DNA of 64,000 bases from Pareuzebyella sediminis (GCF_008367235.1 NZ_VTZS01000003.1:372001-436000); one strand, 5' to 3'; shown: positions 17,786-27,515, counted from the first letter of the stretch. Program-made: numbers and translations. Notes: generated by a model from the sequence alone, not told the origin.

Positions 17786-19228
17786 ATGCTAAGCAAAAAA
17801 AAGACAAAGATAGTGGCAACACTAGGGCCCGCCACTAGCCAGAAAGAAGTGCTGAGAGATATGATCTCTGCCGGAGTAGATGTCTTCCGCATAAATTTTT
17901 CACACGCCAATTACGAAGACGTGGCAGAGCGTATTGAAATCATCCGCGAACTAAATAAGGAATTGGGTACCTATACAACAATATTGGCCGACCTTCAAGG
18001 CCCGAAATTAAGGGTAGGCGTTATGGCCGGGGAAGTAGTGGTAGCGCCTGGGGATGAAATTACATTCGTCACCGGAAAACCTTTCGAGGGAACGAACGAA
18101 AGGGTATATATGAATTACCAAACTTTTCCTCAAGATGTGAAATCTGGTGAGCGAATTCTTCTAGATGATGGGAAACTCATTTTTGAAGTGGTTTCAAGCG
18201 ATGGCAAAGAAGAGGTGAAAACAAAAGTAATACAAGGTGGCCCCCTAAAATCAAAGAAAGGTGTCAATTTACCGAATACAAATATTTCGTTGCCAGCTCT
18301 GACCGAAAAGGATATAAAGGACGCCGTTTTTGCCATTTCGCAAAATGTCGATTGGATAGCGCTTTCCTTTGTTCGATTTAGCCAAGATCTTATCGATCTT
18401 CAAAATATCATCAGCGAACATTCAGAACATAAGATTCCTATTATCGCAAAAATCGAAAAACCGGAGGCCGTTGAAAATATTGACAAAATTGTGGCCTATT
18501 GTGACGGTTTAATGGTGGCCCGAGGCGATTTAGGGGTCGAAGTACCTGCCCATGAAGTCCCATTAATACAAAAGCACTTGGTTCTTCGTGCAAAAAAAGC
18601 ACGGATTCCCGTAATTATTGCCACCCAAATGATGGAAACTATGATTACAAGCCTTACTCCGACCCGTGCCGAAGTAAACGATGTAGCCAATTCTGTTATG
18701 GATGGGGCCGATGCGGTAATGCTTTCAGGAGAAACTTCTGTCGGTAATTACCCGGTACAGGTGATACAAAAAATGTCCAGTATTCTTGAAAGTGTGGAAG
18801 GTTCAGACTTAATAAAAGTTCCGCATGACCCTCCGCATATACGTACCAAGAGGTATATTACAAAATCGGTATGTTACCACGCAGCGACTATGGCCAACGA
18901 AATTAATGCAAAAGCCATCTCTACGCTAACCAATAGCGGGTACACCGCGTTTCAGATTTCTGCCTGGCGCCCTAAGGCGCATATATTGGTTTTTACCAAT
19001 AACCAACGTATACTTACCCAATTAAATTTATTATGGGGGGTAAAGGCCTTCTTTTACGACCGCTACGTTTCTACCGATGAGACCATTGATGATGTGAACA
19101 GAATTGCTTGTCAAAAAGGGTTCTTGGATGAGGGCGACATGTTGATCAGCCTGGCGGCCATGCCAATAAAAGAAAAGGGAATGGTGAACACCCTTCGGGT
19201 TACGGAAATCGAAAGTTGTAATTTTTAA
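17786..19228 (+). CDS. pyk: Pyruvate kinase
   Basis: A 480-residue glycolytic enzyme converting phosphoenolpyruvate and ADP to pyruvate and ATP. It starts KKTKIVATLGPAT. The signature IAKIEKPEAVENIDKI carries the catalytic Lys near residue 217, followed by GLMVARGDLGVEVP and PVIIATQMMETM. The C-terminal allosteric-type domain is present, with no extra PEP-utiliser domain. It is second in a two-gene unit and followed by a terminator. Confidence 0.96.
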   Translation: MLSKKKTKIVATLGPATSQKEVLRDMISAGVDVFRINFSHANYEDVAERIEIIRELNKELGTYTTILADLQGPKLRVGVMAGEVVVAPGDEITFVTGKPFEGTNERVYMNYQTFPQDVKSGERILLDDGKLIFEVVSSDGKEEVKTKVIQGGPLKSKKGVNLPNTNISLPALTEKDIKDAVFAISQNVDWIALSFVRFSQDLIDLQNIISEHSEHKIPIIAKIEKPEAVENIDKIVAYCDGLMVARGDLGVEVPAHEVPLIQKHLVLRAKKARIPVIIATQMMETMITSLTPTRAEVNDVANSVMDGADAVMLSGETSVGNYPVQVIQKMSSILESVEGSDLIKVPHDPPHIRTKRYITKSVCYHAATMANEINAKAISTLTNSGYTAFQISAWRPKAHILVFTNNQRILTQLNLLWGVKAFFYDRYVSTDETIDDVNRIACQKGFLDEGDMLISLAAMPIKEKGMVNTLRVTEIESCNF

Positions 19229-19292
19229 TACCCCATAAAAAGTCTTCTAGGGAAATTACCCCAAATTTCAAAGACTTACTGTAGATGAAACA

Positions 19293-19318
19293 AAAAAGAG
19301 CCCTTTTAGGCTCTTTTT
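19293..19318. terminator. Bidirectional terminator between pyk and a small lipoprotein gene
   Basis: GAGCC, loop CTTTTA, GGCTC, flanked by A-runs on one side and T-runs on the other. It serves the plus-strand pyk and the convergent minus-strand lipoprotein gene. Confidence 0.82.
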
Positions 19319-19343
19319 AAGTTCTTATAATATAAGAGAAATG

Positions 19344-19505
19344 TTATTGGTTCTCTTCCAATTTAATCGTTTCCGTTCTGGCATCGGCATTGTTCTCTTT
19401 TTCCAGTTCATCTGCAATATCTTCCAATTCGGACTTTACGCTACAGGATAAGGCAACCATCGAAACAAAAAATAAAATAAACAATTTTGATAAAAAGGTT
19501 TTCAT
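19344..19505 (-). CDS. Small predicted lipoprotein
   Basis: A 53-codon ORF runs from ATG at 19505 to TAA at 19344. It has a lysine-led hydrophobic signal segment (KTFLSKLFILFFVSMVA) and a lipobox ending ALSC near residue 21. A short acidic, Glu-rich tail follows (VKSELEDIADELEKEN). It is probably membrane-anchored and exposed to the periplasm. The terminator downstream supports a real transcript. No family recognised. Confidence 0.65.
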   Translation of the reverse strand: MKTFLSKLFILFFVSMVALSCSVKSELEDIADELEKENNADARTETIKLEENQ

Positions 19506-19624
19506 AGTTTTAAAGATTTGGGGTTAATACCTAGATTAAAACTTTAGAAGTGCCTTTTTATTGCCTCTTGCCTAACTCTTATTTTCATCGTAGCCTCAGT
19601 CTAGTTTTATTGGAGTATCCTTTT

Positions 19625-20083
19625 CTATTCTATTTGTAAGATTTTGATTTCTTGTCCCCTATGGTTTATTGTATCTCCCGCTGACTTACCCAATACTAAT
19701 TGTCCGATAGGTGCATTTACCGAGATACAATAGACCGAAGTCTGTCGAAACGTGTACGGGCCTGCCGAAATAGCCAAAAAATAATCTCCTTTAGATGTTT
19801 TCACCCAACTACCCAAACCTGCTTTTTCTTTTCTGATGCCGATGTTTATTCTGTATAATACCATCCTCATTTTTTCAGCCTCATCTAGTTGTTGGCCAAG
19901 TTTTTCATATTCTAGATGCAACATCGCTCGTCCCGTCTCATGCTTATCACCTGCACTGCTTTTTGTTTCTGAGGCCAATGCTTCTTGAATTGTACCTAAG
20001 TTATTTCTAATTCGGTCGATTCTGAGGTCGGCAAAACTCTTGCAGAACTCGTAAAGTGCGCGTTTTATTTCTATGCCTTTCAT
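19625..20083 (-). CDS. GreA/GreB-like C-terminal domain protein
   Basis: A 152-residue cytoplasmic protein. The N-terminal 75 residues are helical and charged (SSAGDKHETGRAMLHLEYEKL), and the C-terminal half has the FKBP-like fold pattern ending NAPIGQLVLGKSAGDTINH. This matches the GreA segment in which a Pro-Leu-Gly...Leu-Gly-Lys...Gly-Asp string recurs. It may bind RNA polymerase, but the GreA coiled coil with its acidic tip is not clear, so I do not call it an anti-arrest factor. Homologues in related genomes sometimes carry unrelated fatty-acid names. It follows the FAD enzyme by 66 bases. Confidence 0.65.
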   Translation of the reverse strand: MKGIEIKRALYEFCKSFADLRIDRIRNNLGTIQEALASETKSSAGDKHETGRAMLHLEYEKLGQQLDEAEKMRMVLYRINIGIRKEKAGLGSWVKTSKGDYFLAISAGPYTFRQTSVYCISVNAPIGQLVLGKSAGDTINHRGQEIKILQIE

Positions 20084-20149
20084 TTCCTATTGTTCAAAAC
20101 CGTTCCTAATTTTAGGATGGGTCACCTTTTTCGACTAGATTCCATACCG

Positions 20150-21262
20150 CTACACCAAATCGGCTATTTCGTTGCCTATTGTGCTCCCGATAGCAATCCC
20201 CATTCCACCCAAACGAACTCCACAATACACAGCATCCGAAAGCTGGGTGACGATAGGGGTTTTCTGACGCCCCACCCCCATAATCCCACTCCATTTTCTT
20301 TCGATTTCATGTGGCCTTCCTGGCAAAATAAGTTCTTGCAGTAGCCTTTCCAATTCATCTTGAACCAGTTTGGTCTCTCCAAATTCAGTGGTTTCCTCTG
20401 CATTAAAATCAAGGTTTCTACCCCCTCCGAACAATATGCGATTATCGATATCCCTAAAATAATAGTAGCCTTCGTTCAAATGAAAGGTGCCTCTAATATG
20501 AAGGTTCTTGATAGGTTTTGTCACTAGCACTTGGGCCCTGGCCGGTTTTATATCCATGTCTATCCATTGGCTCGCAAAACCATTCGTAGCAATAATCATT
20601 TTCTTTGCCTTGCATTCAAAGTGGTTGGTCTTCACCTCCACAGAAGTTCGGTTATCGCTAAAAGTTTCGACGGCAACGCCGTTAAGAACCAAGATGCCGC
20701 TCTCCAGAACGAGTTGTAAAAGTGACAGCATCATTTTTCCGGTGTCTAGCTGTCCTTCCAATTCATGGGAAATATAATTTTTCCGTATTCCCTTAAATCC
20801 GTAACTATTCGGACGAGATCTAAAGGCGTCCGTATTGAAAACTGGGCGTAGTAATTGGTTCACTTCGGAAAGTCTGTCCAGACATTCCTGATATAATTCT
20901 TCCTGCCCGTCCAAAAACAACTCATGCCCTCCTAGTTTTTTAAAATCGATTGTTCTATCCCCTAAAGTGGCCCTGAGGCGTTGTATTCCTTCCCATCTTT
21001 TTTTGACGAGCTCTTGCACTTGTTCTTCAGAATGCAGTCTTAAGTCAGCCAAGATTTCAGAAATACTTCCAAAGCAGGCAAAACCGGCATTTTTTGTACT
21101 TGCACCCTTAGGCAATATCCCTTTTTCAAGGATAAGAATCTTTGCCTTAGGAAACCGTTCCCTCAATCGATGTGCGCAACTAAGACCCACAATACCACTG
21201 CCCACGATCAAAAAATCAATATGGGAGAGCCAGGTCCTATATTCCCAATAGCTAAAACTCAT
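20150..21262 (-). CDS. FAD-dependent oxidoreductase, DAO/glycine-oxidase family
   Basis: A 370-residue flavoprotein. The dinucleotide-binding motif DFLIVGSGIVGLSCAHRL lies near residue 16, with the adenine-ribose acidic residue at the end of AKILILEKG. The C-terminal FAD loop is YCGVRLGGMGIAIGS. The overall layout is that of D-amino-acid or glycine oxidase-type enzymes oxidising amines. The substrate is not predictable. It lies downstream of accC but past a terminator hairpin, so it may have its own promoter or use read-through. Confidence 0.82.
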   Translation of the reverse strand: MSFSYWEYRTWLSHIDFLIVGSGIVGLSCAHRLRERFPKAKILILEKGILPKGASTKNAGFACFGSISEILADLRLHSEEQVQELVKKRWEGIQRLRATLGDRTIDFKKLGGHELFLDGQEELYQECLDRLSEVNQLLRPVFNTDAFRSRPNSYGFKGIRKNYISHELEGQLDTGKMMLSLLQLVLESGILVLNGVAVETFSDNRTSVEVKTNHFECKAKKMIIATNGFASQWIDMDIKPARAQVLVTKPIKNLHIRGTFHLNEGYYYFRDIDNRILFGGGRNLDFNAEETTEFGETKLVQDELERLLQELILPGRPHEIERKWSGIMGVGRQKTPIVTQLSDAVYCGVRLGGMGIAIGSTIGNEIADLV

Positions 21263-21271
21263 TGGCAGGTA

Positions 21272-21297
21272 TAAAAAGCCCCGATTGATATCGGGGC
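21272..21297 (-). terminator. Terminator of the accB-accC unit
   Basis: On the minus strand GCCCCGAT, loop ATCA, ATCGGGGC, then TTTTTAT. It lies seven bases past the accC stop. Confidence 0.88.
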
Positions 21298-21303
21298 CGG
21301 TTT

Positions 21304-22656
21304 TTACTCTTCAGGTTGAGGCTTCATCTTAAAGTCTTCCATGAATTTAGTGGTGTAGTTTCCCGCAAGATAATCGGGATGTTCCATTAGCTGGCGATGG
21401 AAAGGTATGGTGGTCTTTATACCTTCTATTACAAACTCGTCGAGAGCTCGTTTCATCTTATTTATGGCTTCTTCGCGAGTTTGTGCGGTAGTAATAAGTT
21501 TGGCGATCATCGAATCGTAGTTCGGCGGTATACTATAACCACTATAAACGTGGGTATCCATACGAACCCCATGGCCTCCAGGCGTATGCAAGGTCGTAAT
21601 TCTGCCCGGTGACGGCCTAAAGTTATTATAAGGATCCTCGGCATTTATGCGGCACTCTATTGAATGTAACTTAGGAATATAATTCTTTCCGGATATGGGA
21701 ACCCCACCGGCCACTAGAATCTGCTCGCGGATCAAATCATAATCGATAACCTGTTCCGTAATCGGGTGTTCGACCTGAATACGGGTGTTCATTTCCATAA
21801 AGTAGAAATTTCGATGTTTATCGACCAAAAACTCAATGGTTCCGGCCCCTTCATACTTTATATATTCTGCAGCTTTAACAGCAGCCTTTCCCATTGCGTC
21901 ACGCAATTTGTCGGTCATGAAAGGAGAGGGGGTCTCTTCCGTCAATTTCTGGTGGCGTCGCTGAATCGAACAATCCCTTTCAGATAAATGGCAAGCTTTG
22001 CCATACTGATCTCCAACAACCTGTATTTCGATATGACGAGGTTCTTCAATCAACTTTTCCATGTACATGCCCCCATTACCAAAAGCTGCGGTGGCTTCCT
22101 TTACGGCACTATCGAAAAGCTCTTCCATCTGTTCTTCTTTCCACACGGCCCTCATTCCTTTTCCGCCTCCACCAGCGGTGGCCTTTATCATGACGGGATA
22201 GCCCATTTTTTTGGCCACCTTCTTTGCATCGGCAACATCCTTTAATAACCCCTCGGAACCGGGTATAGTAGGCACGCCTGCTTCCTTCATCGTTGCTTTG
22301 GCAGTAGCCTTGTCTCCCATTCGGTCGATCTGCTCACCGGATGCACCTATAAACTTTATCTCATGTTCCGCACAGATTTTCGAAAATTTCGAATTCTCGG
22401 AAAGAAATCCATAACCGGGGTGTATGGCATCTGCGTTGGTAATCTCTGCAGCTGCAATAATATTGGGAATCTTAAGATAGGATTCACTACTAGGTGCCGG
22501 ACCAATACAGACGGCCTCATCGGCAAACCGGACATGCAGACTCTCTTCATCGGCTTTTGAATATACCGCAACGGTTTTTATCCCCATCTCTTTACAGGTT
22601 CTTATAACCCGCAAAGCGATTTCGCCCCTATTTGCAATCAGTATTTTTTTGAACAT
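21304..22656 (-). CDS. accC: Acetyl-CoA carboxylase, biotin carboxylase subunit
   Basis: About 450 residues; carboxylates the biotin of AccB with bicarbonate and ATP, the first half-reaction of malonyl-CoA formation. It starts [20 protein letters not shown] and carries the ATP-grasp Gly-rich loop [14 protein letters not shown] near residue 160. The catalytic region [15 protein letters not shown] lies near 285. ATG 22656 fits the family start; the upstream frame only adds an unrelated leader. It follows accB closely in the same unit. Confidence 0.95.
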   Translation of the reverse strand: MFKKILIANRGEIALRVIRTCKEMGIKTVAVYSKADEESLHVRFADEAVCIGPAPSSESYLKIPNIIAAAEITNADAIHPGYGFLSENSKFSKICAEHEIKFIGASGEQIDRMGDKATAKATMKEAGVPTIPGSEGLLKDVADAKKVAKKMGYPVMIKATAGGGGKGMRAVWKEEQMEELFDSAVKEATAAFGNGGMYMEKLIEEPRHIEIQVVGDQYGKACHLSERDCSIQRRHQKLTEETPSPFMTDKLRDAMGKAAVKAAEYIKYEGAGTIEFLVDKHRNFYFMEMNTRIQVEHPITEQVIDYDLIREQILVAGGVPISGKNYIPKLHSIECRINAEDPYNNFRPSPGRITTLHTPGGHGVRMDTHVYSGYSIPPNYDSMIAKLITTAQTREEAINKMKRALDEFVIEGIKTTIPFHRQLMEHPDYLAGNYTTKFMEDFKMKPQPEE

Positions 22657-22738
22657 AACAGTATAGGATTCCAAACTCCGAACAGCCAACTCCTATATGA
22701 ACAGGGAATCTTGTTATTCGGCGTTCGCAGTTTAATAA

Positions 22739-23224
22739 TTAAGACGGATCTACCAAAAATAAAGGTTGATCAAACTCTACCGGAGAAGAATCATCGACTA
22801 ATATCTTAACTATCTTACCAGAAACCTCAGATTCGATATCGTTAAAAAGTTTCATCGCTTCTATTACGCAAAGCACATCTCCCTTAGCGATAGTAGTTCC
22901 CACTTCGACAAAAGCACTTTTGTCAGGTGAGGGTTTTCTGTAGAACGTTCCGATTATGGGAGATTTGATAGTGATATATTTTGAATCATCGTCTTTTTTC
23001 TCTTCTTTCTGGGCAGGGGCCTGTGTTTCGACCGGAGTTTGCACCTGTGACGGCTGTGCGGGAGCCTGTGCCATTGGGATTTGCTGAACGTAGGTCTTTT
23101 CAGCCCCTTGTTCATGGGAGCCTGTACGTATCGTAATTTTCAGGTCTTCCATTTCTAGCTTAACTTCGCTAGCACCCGATTTTGCCACAAATTTGATCAG
23201 ACTTTGAATTTCTTTAATATCCAT
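22739..23224 (-). CDS. accB: Biotin carboxyl carrier protein
   Basis: A 161-residue carrier subunit of acetyl-CoA carboxylase. The N-terminal helix ([15 protein letters not shown]) is followed by a Gln/Pro/Ala-rich linker (about 45-75). The biotinyl domain has the acceptor Lys in [14 protein letters not shown] near residue 121. It lies between fabH and accC in the classic order. Confidence 0.95.
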   Translation of the reverse strand: MDIKEIQSLIKFVAKSGASEVKLEMEDLKITIRTGSHEQGAEKTYVQQIPMAQAPAQPSQVQTPVETQAPAQKEEKKDDDSKYITIKSPIIGTFYRKPSPDKSAFVEVGTTIAKGDVLCVIEAMKLFNDIESEVSGKIVKILVDDSSPVEFDQPLFLVDPS

Positions 23225-23243
23225 GGAATTTGATTTAGATTAG

Positions 23244-24239
23244 TTAGTTATAGGCCCATTTAAGATAAATAGAGCCCCATGTAAAACCGCCCCCGAAGGC
23301 AGCAAAAACAAGATTATCTCCTTTCTTAAGCTGCTTCTCGAAATCAGACAGTAATAAAGGCAAGGTAGCCGATGTGGTATTACCATATCGCTCAATGTTC
23401 ATCAAAACCTTAGTATTGTCTAGACCCATTCTGTTCGCCGTCGCATCAATAATCCTCTTATTGGCCTGGTGGGGCACCAACCAAGACACATCGGTATGGT
23501 CAAGATTATTCCGCTTCATTATGCGTTCGGCCACATCGGCCATATTCGAAACGGCGAACTTGAATACCGTTTTGCCATCTTGGTAAATATAATGCTTTCT
23601 GTTCTTGACGGTTTCTTCAGAGGCTGGCATCAAAGACCCCCCTGCATCCATGCCCAAATACTTTCTTCCAGAGCCATCTGCCCTAAGGTATTCATCTTGA
23701 AGACCTAAACCTTCAGTATTAGGCTCAAATAATACGGCTCCAGCCCCATCCCCAAAAATTATGCACGTCGTTCGATCGGTATAGTCGATAATGGAAGACA
23801 TTTTATCGGCCCCTATTAACAATACCTTTTTGTACTTACCGGATTGTATATAGCTAGCGGCGGTCGACATACCAAAAAGAAAACTTGAACAGGCCGCTAA
23901 CAGGTCATATGCAAATGCATTAATAGCCCCGATTTCCGAGGCGACGAAAGCCGCTGTAGAGGCTACCATACTATCAGGGGTTGCCGTGGCAACAATGACC
24001 AAATCAATTTCCTCGGCATTAATATTTCTCTTCTCTAAAAGATTCTGAGCCGCTTTTATCGCCAAGTAACTGCTTCCTTCACCCTCTTCAGGTTTTAGTA
24101 TTCGTCGTTCCTTTATTCCGGTTCTACTCAAGATCCACTCGTCATTCGTCTCTACCATGTCTTCCAACATTTTGTTGGTCAGTACAAATTTTGGAACGTA
24201 TCCCCCTACAGCTGTAATCGCTGCTGTTATTTTACTCAT
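23244..24239 (-). CDS. fabH: 3-oxoacyl-ACP synthase III
   Basis: A 331-residue initiating condensing enzyme that joins acyl-CoA with malonyl-ACP. The Cys-His-Asn triad is visible: Cys in DLLAACSSFLFG near residue 113, His in WLVPHQANKRI near 257 and Asn in ERYGNTTSAT near 287. Length is normal. It is 20 bases upstream of accB and 177 bases downstream of rpmF. A terminator-like hairpin in the latter gap suggests partial termination or a separate promoter. Confidence 0.95.
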   Translation of the reverse strand: MSKITAAITAVGGYVPKFVLTNKMLEDMVETNDEWILSRTGIKERRILKPEEGEGSSYLAIKAAQNLLEKRNINAEEIDLVIVATATPDSMVASTAAFVASEIGAINAFAYDLLAACSSFLFGMSTAASYIQSGKYKKVLLIGADKMSSIIDYTDRTTCIIFGDGAGAVLFEPNTEGLGLQDEYLRADGSGRKYLGMDAGGSLMPASEETVKNRKHYIYQDGKTVFKFAVSNMADVAERIMKRNNLDHTDVSWLVPHQANKRIIDATANRMGLDNTKVLMNIERYGNTTSATLPLLLSDFEKQLKKGDNLVFAAFGGGFTWGSIYLKWAYN

Positions 24240-24355
24240 CCTAAAGTCGATTTGGTGTCAAAAACCCTCGAAAGTGCCTCAAAATTGCTGAAAATTAAAC
24301 AATTTTTGTGAATTCCTCTTTAAAAACAAGCTGTTTTTGAAATTTTGGATATATG

Positions 24356-24388
24356 CCACAAAAAACTCCCGAATATAGAAACGGGAGT
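24356..24388 (-). terminator. Terminator after rpmF
   Basis: On the minus strand ACTCCCG, a 10-base loop, CGGGAGT and a run of six T follow the rpmF stop by about 28 bases. It would uncouple ribosomal protein L32 output from fabH. Confidence 0.82.
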
Positions 24389-24415
24389 AAATTACTTTCA
24401 ATATACCGTGATTTT

Positions 24416-24613
24416 CTAGGCTTCGGTTTCTTCCGTCTTGTCAACTAAAACCTGGCCCTTATAGTACAACTTGCCTTCGTGCCAGTGGGCCCTATGAAAC
24501 AAATGCATTTCACCTGTGGTCGGGTCTGTTGCCAAAGTGGGTGCAACTGCCTTATAATGGGTTCTTCTTTTGTCCCTTCTGGTTTTCGATATTTTTCTTT
24601 TAGGATGTGCCAT
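24416..24613 (-). CDS. rpmF: 50S ribosomal protein L32
   Basis: A 65-residue basic ribosomal protein starting [21 protein letters not shown], typical of L32. The zinc-binding cysteine pairs of some L32 proteins are absent, so this is a zinc-free form. It follows the YceD-like gene by 8 bases, a pairing conserved across bacteria. Confidence 0.95.
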   Translation of the reverse strand: MAHPKRKISKTRRDKRRTHYKAVAPTLATDPTTGEMHLFHRAHWHEGKLYYKGQVLVDKTEETEA

Positions 24614-24621
24614 CTATTCCT

Positions 24622-25152
24622 TTATTTATCCGTTAACAGTTTTTTTAATTCGTCCCATCGGGGATCATTCTCTTTTATATTTTCTTTTTCAGTCTTTGGT
24701 CTAAGTTCATCCAACTTTTTAAGGGCCTCCGACTCTAATGTACCATCTAGAACTCCAGGATGCACTCTTTTCTGTGGTACTGCCAAAACAAGCATTTCAT
24801 ATACGTATTGGGAAATATTGACTTGATGTTCCCCATGGGGAAGTACTAATATTTCATCATCCTCGTCATTGAATTCCTCCCCAAATTTGACCACTAAATC
24901 CAAAGACGCCGAAATTGGTTGATCAAAGGGCTCGCTCGTCAAATCACAGTCAACATTCACAAAACCTCGAGCTTTCATTTCAAATTCGAGCATGGTGCCC
25001 GACTTCATCAAAAATACTTCCAAGGCTATATCCGCTCCATTGAACTCTTCATATCCAAAAGCTTCAAAGAACTGCACATTAATAGTATATTCAAATTTGT
25101 GTTTTCCTTGCCGTAATCCCGAGAAAGGAATAATAAACTCCTTTTGCTTCAT
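24622..25152 (-). CDS. YceD/DUF177 family protein
   Basis: About 176 residues; the DUF177 family is implicated in 23S rRNA handling and almost always precedes rpmF. Core signs are GMLEFEMKARGFVNVDCDLTSEPF-like order: an Ala-Arg-Gly segment, then a Cys and the acidic DEDDEILVLPHGEHQVN stretch. The C-terminus is KENDPRWDELKKLL. ATG 25152 (KQKEFIIPF) suits the family better than a GTG at 25179 and leaves a leader of about 37 bases from the predicted promoter. First gene of the lipid cluster. Confidence 0.86.
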   Translation of the reverse strand: MKQKEFIIPFSGLRQGKHKFEYTINVQFFEAFGYEEFNGADIALEVFLMKSGTMLEFEMKARGFVNVDCDLTSEPFDQPISASLDLVVKFGEEFNDEDDEILVLPHGEHQVNISQYVYEMLVLAVPQKRVHPGVLDGTLESEALKKLDELRPKTEKENIKENDPRWDELKKLLTDK

Positions 25153-25195
25153 TATTTCAAACACTAATTTATACACCACCCCACAAAGGCGGGTG

Positions 25196-25226
25196 CAAAG
25201 ATACCATTATTTTGGTAATTGCCAAA
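25196..25226 (-). promoter_or_regulatory. Consensus promoter of the yceD-rpmF-fabH-acc cluster
   Basis: TTTG (25223-25226), 19 bases, TATCTTTG (25196-25203) on the minus strand, an exact match to the Bacteroidota form. Predicted start near 25189. Confidence 0.8.
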
Positions 25227-25750
25227 CAGATATAAGATTTGAAGCATTAATTTACACCCCGGTTTTCCTGTAGCGGCTACTACTATTTTGTGCCTTCAAA
25301 AATTAAGTACTCTATGCACTTGCATAACCGATACCCGTCTACTTTGCAATGAAAGAAATAAAAAGACCATTTTTGGTGCAATTGGCTTATAAGATATAGC
25401 CGCATTGACGAACAGAAAACCTCAATGCACACAAACTCGCGTACAACTTTATAAGATTATTCAAGGAAAATATTGGAATTTCGAACATCAGCATCAATAG
25501 ATGATGATAGATATACCACTGCGCCTTTGCCTTCCTACGAAATGTGCTTTTTAAATTTTGGAGGACATACTGATAGAAGCAAGAAGAACTATTGAGAAAT
25601 TTTGATCTTTTTGGCAGGGCAGGTAGCAGGTGACCCTAACCTCAAAAACCACTCTTGGATGGAAGAAAGGCCCAACCCCATGACGTATGGGGCTATACAT
25701 GGTATTCTGAACAATACGCCCTTTTTCAATTTCTTTTTAACTCCGATCAG
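25227..25750. other. Intergenic region with short open fragments, no supported gene
   Basis: About 520 bases lie between pdxA and the yceD promoter. Short plus-strand open stretches look protein-like, such as RLFKENIGIS near 25.46 kb, EDILIEARRTIEKF before a stop near 25.6 kb, and AGDPNLKNHSWMEERP near 25.65 kb. They are broken by stops and lie in different frames. This may be remnants of a decayed gene; I cannot name it. Confidence 0.3.
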
Positions 25751-26797
25751 TCAGCGTCTTACCCGCTGCTTCTGAAGAGACGATTCGGTCAATTCTTGAT
25801 ATTCGGTGCGATTTCTAAAAATTGAGATGGCCCTAAATACGGCCTCCTTAAAAGAGCTGTGATCGGCCTTGCCCTTACCTGCAATTTCGTACGCCGTTCC
25901 ATGATCTGGTGAAGTACGCACTTTTGAAAGGCCTGCTGTGAAATTGACACCGTTACCGAAAGATATTGTTTTAAAAGGAATCAGGCCTTGATCGTGATAG
26001 GCCGCAAGTACCGCATCAAAACTTTTATAGGTATCGGAACCGAAAAAACTATCTGCCGAATACGGCCCGAACACCAAGTGCCCCGCATCTGACATTTCTC
26101 TGATTACAGGCTTCAATACCTCATCGTCTTCTTTCCCAATCACCCCATTGTCACCGCTATGGGGATTAATCCCTAATAAAGCCACTTTAGGGGCGCGAAT
26201 ACCAAAATCCATTTTTAATGACTTCTCCACGGTCCTGACCTTTTCCCGAATTAAAATTGGATTGATCTTTTCGGGGACATCCTTTATGGCCACATGGTCT
26301 GTCAGTAAACCGATTTTGAGCCCCTCAGTCACCATAAACATTAAGCTTTCCCCTCCAAGTTCCTTAGCGAGAAAATCTGTATGACCCGGAAATTTAAATT
26401 CTTCGGATTGAATATTGTTCTTGTTGATCGGTGCGGTCACTAAAACGTCTATTTTGTCGTCTTTAAGTGCCGCTACGGCAGCTTTCAATGACTTAAGTGC
26501 GTATTTTCCCGATTCTTCCGTTGCCTCCCCGAACTCTATTTTCGGTACTTCTTTCCAAACATTGACTACATTTATTTTACCGTCGATTGCACTTGAGGCC
26601 TCTTGAACCCCATGATATTTGAGGTCAATGTCAAGCTTATTCTTTTGAAATGCTATGGTCTTGTTCGATGCAAAAATTATCGGGGTACAAAAATCGAGCA
26701 TACGCGCATCTTCGAACGTCTTAAGAACAACTTCACAGCCAATTCCGTTCAAATCCCCAATAGAAATCCCCAATCTGATTTTTCCCTCTTCCTTCAT
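25751..26797 (-). CDS. pdxA: 4-hydroxythreonine-4-phosphate dehydrogenase
   Basis: A 348-residue metal-dependent NAD enzyme of vitamin B6 synthesis. It starts LGISIGDLNGIGCEVVLKTF (family form IGDPAGIG). Metal-ligand histidines are seen in FPGHTDFLAKE near residue 137 and AAYHDQGLIPFK near 267. The final substrate loop is VRTSPDHGTAYEIAGKG. Length is slightly above average because of a short basic tail. Divergent from ribE. Confidence 0.94.
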   Translation of the reverse strand: MKEEGKIRLGISIGDLNGIGCEVVLKTFEDARMLDFCTPIIFASNKTIAFQKNKLDIDLKYHGVQEASSAIDGKINVVNVWKEVPKIEFGEATEESGKYALKSLKAAVAALKDDKIDVLVTAPINKNNIQSEEFKFPGHTDFLAKELGGESLMFMVTEGLKIGLLTDHVAIKDVPEKINPILIREKVRTVEKSLKMDFGIRAPKVALLGINPHSGDNGVIGKEDDEVLKPVIREMSDAGHLVFGPYSADSFFGSDTYKSFDAVLAAYHDQGLIPFKTISFGNGVNFTAGLSKVRTSPDHGTAYEIAGKGKADHSSFKEAVFRAISIFRNRTEYQELTESSLQKQRVRR

Positions 26798-26806
26798 GAT
26801 ATTCTT

Positions 26807-26814
26807 TATCTTTG
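26807..26814 (+). promoter_or_regulatory. -7 box of ribE
   Basis: TATCTTTG matches TAnnTTTG, giving a start near 26821 and a leader of about 70 bases. The -33 region is poor. The leader shows no FMN riboswitch core. Confidence 0.45.
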
Positions 26815-26892
26815 TGCTCGGTTCAAAACTGATTCAAGTCACCACCGATCCAACTCGGCGTAAGACACAAAATTACTTAATTTCAACGGAAC

Positions 26893-27495
26893 ATGTTTAC
26901 GGGTATTATCGAAACTTTGGGCGAAGTGCAAGACTTGAAAAAAGAGGGTGAAAATCTACAAATCACCATACAATCTACCCTGACCCATGAACTCAAAATT
27001 GACCAAAGCATTGCTCATAATGGAGTTTGTTTGACGGTCGTAGGTTTAAACGACAATGCCTATATAGTTACGGCAATAGAAGAGACTTTGAAGAAAACAA
27101 ATCTTGGTATGTTGAAGATCGGTGAAAAGGTGAACCTTGAAAGGGCCATGATTCTCGGGGCAAGATTAGATGGTCATATTGTACAAGGCCATGTAGACCA
27201 GACAGGGGTTTGCACCGATATAGAAGAAAGAGATGGGAGTTGGGTGTTTTCTTTCGAGTACGATGGTTTCAAGGGAAATCCTACCATTGAAAAAGGTTCG
27301 ATAACCATTGACGGCACCAGTTTGACCGTAGTCGACTCGGCGACTTCTGCCTTTAGTGTCGCCATAATACCCTATACCTATGAACACACGAGATTCAATG
27401 GATATAAGAAAGGTACCGTGGTAAACCTAGAGTTTGATGTTATCGGCAAATATGTAGCTAAACTTTTTTCCTCTCACCTACCGTTGAAGGAATAG
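26893..27495 (+). CDS. ribE: Riboflavin synthase alpha chain
   Basis: A 200-residue enzyme that dismutates two lumazine molecules to riboflavin. Two lumazine-binding repeats are visible. The first starts FTGIIETLGEV with IAHNGVCLTV near residue 50. The second contains LDGHIVQGHVDQTG near 97 and SITIDGTSLTV near 137. Length is standard. It is divergent from pdxA, grouping two cofactor-synthesis genes, and convergent with the membrane acyltransferase. Confidence 0.95.
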   Translation: MFTGIIETLGEVQDLKKEGENLQITIQSTLTHELKIDQSIAHNGVCLTVVGLNDNAYIVTAIEETLKKTNLGMLKIGEKVNLERAMILGARLDGHIVQGHVDQTGVCTDIEERDGSWVFSFEYDGFKGNPTIEKGSITIDGTSLTVVDSATSAFSVAIIPYTYEHTRFNGYKKGTVVNLEFDVIGKYVAKLFSSHLPLKE

Positions 27496-27515
27496 TAGCA
27501 TGCCCTATATCAAGT

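Noticed and set aside
26815-26892. FMN riboswitch in the ribE leader
   Set aside because: The leader is only about 70 bases and lacks the conserved multi-stem core of that riboswitch.
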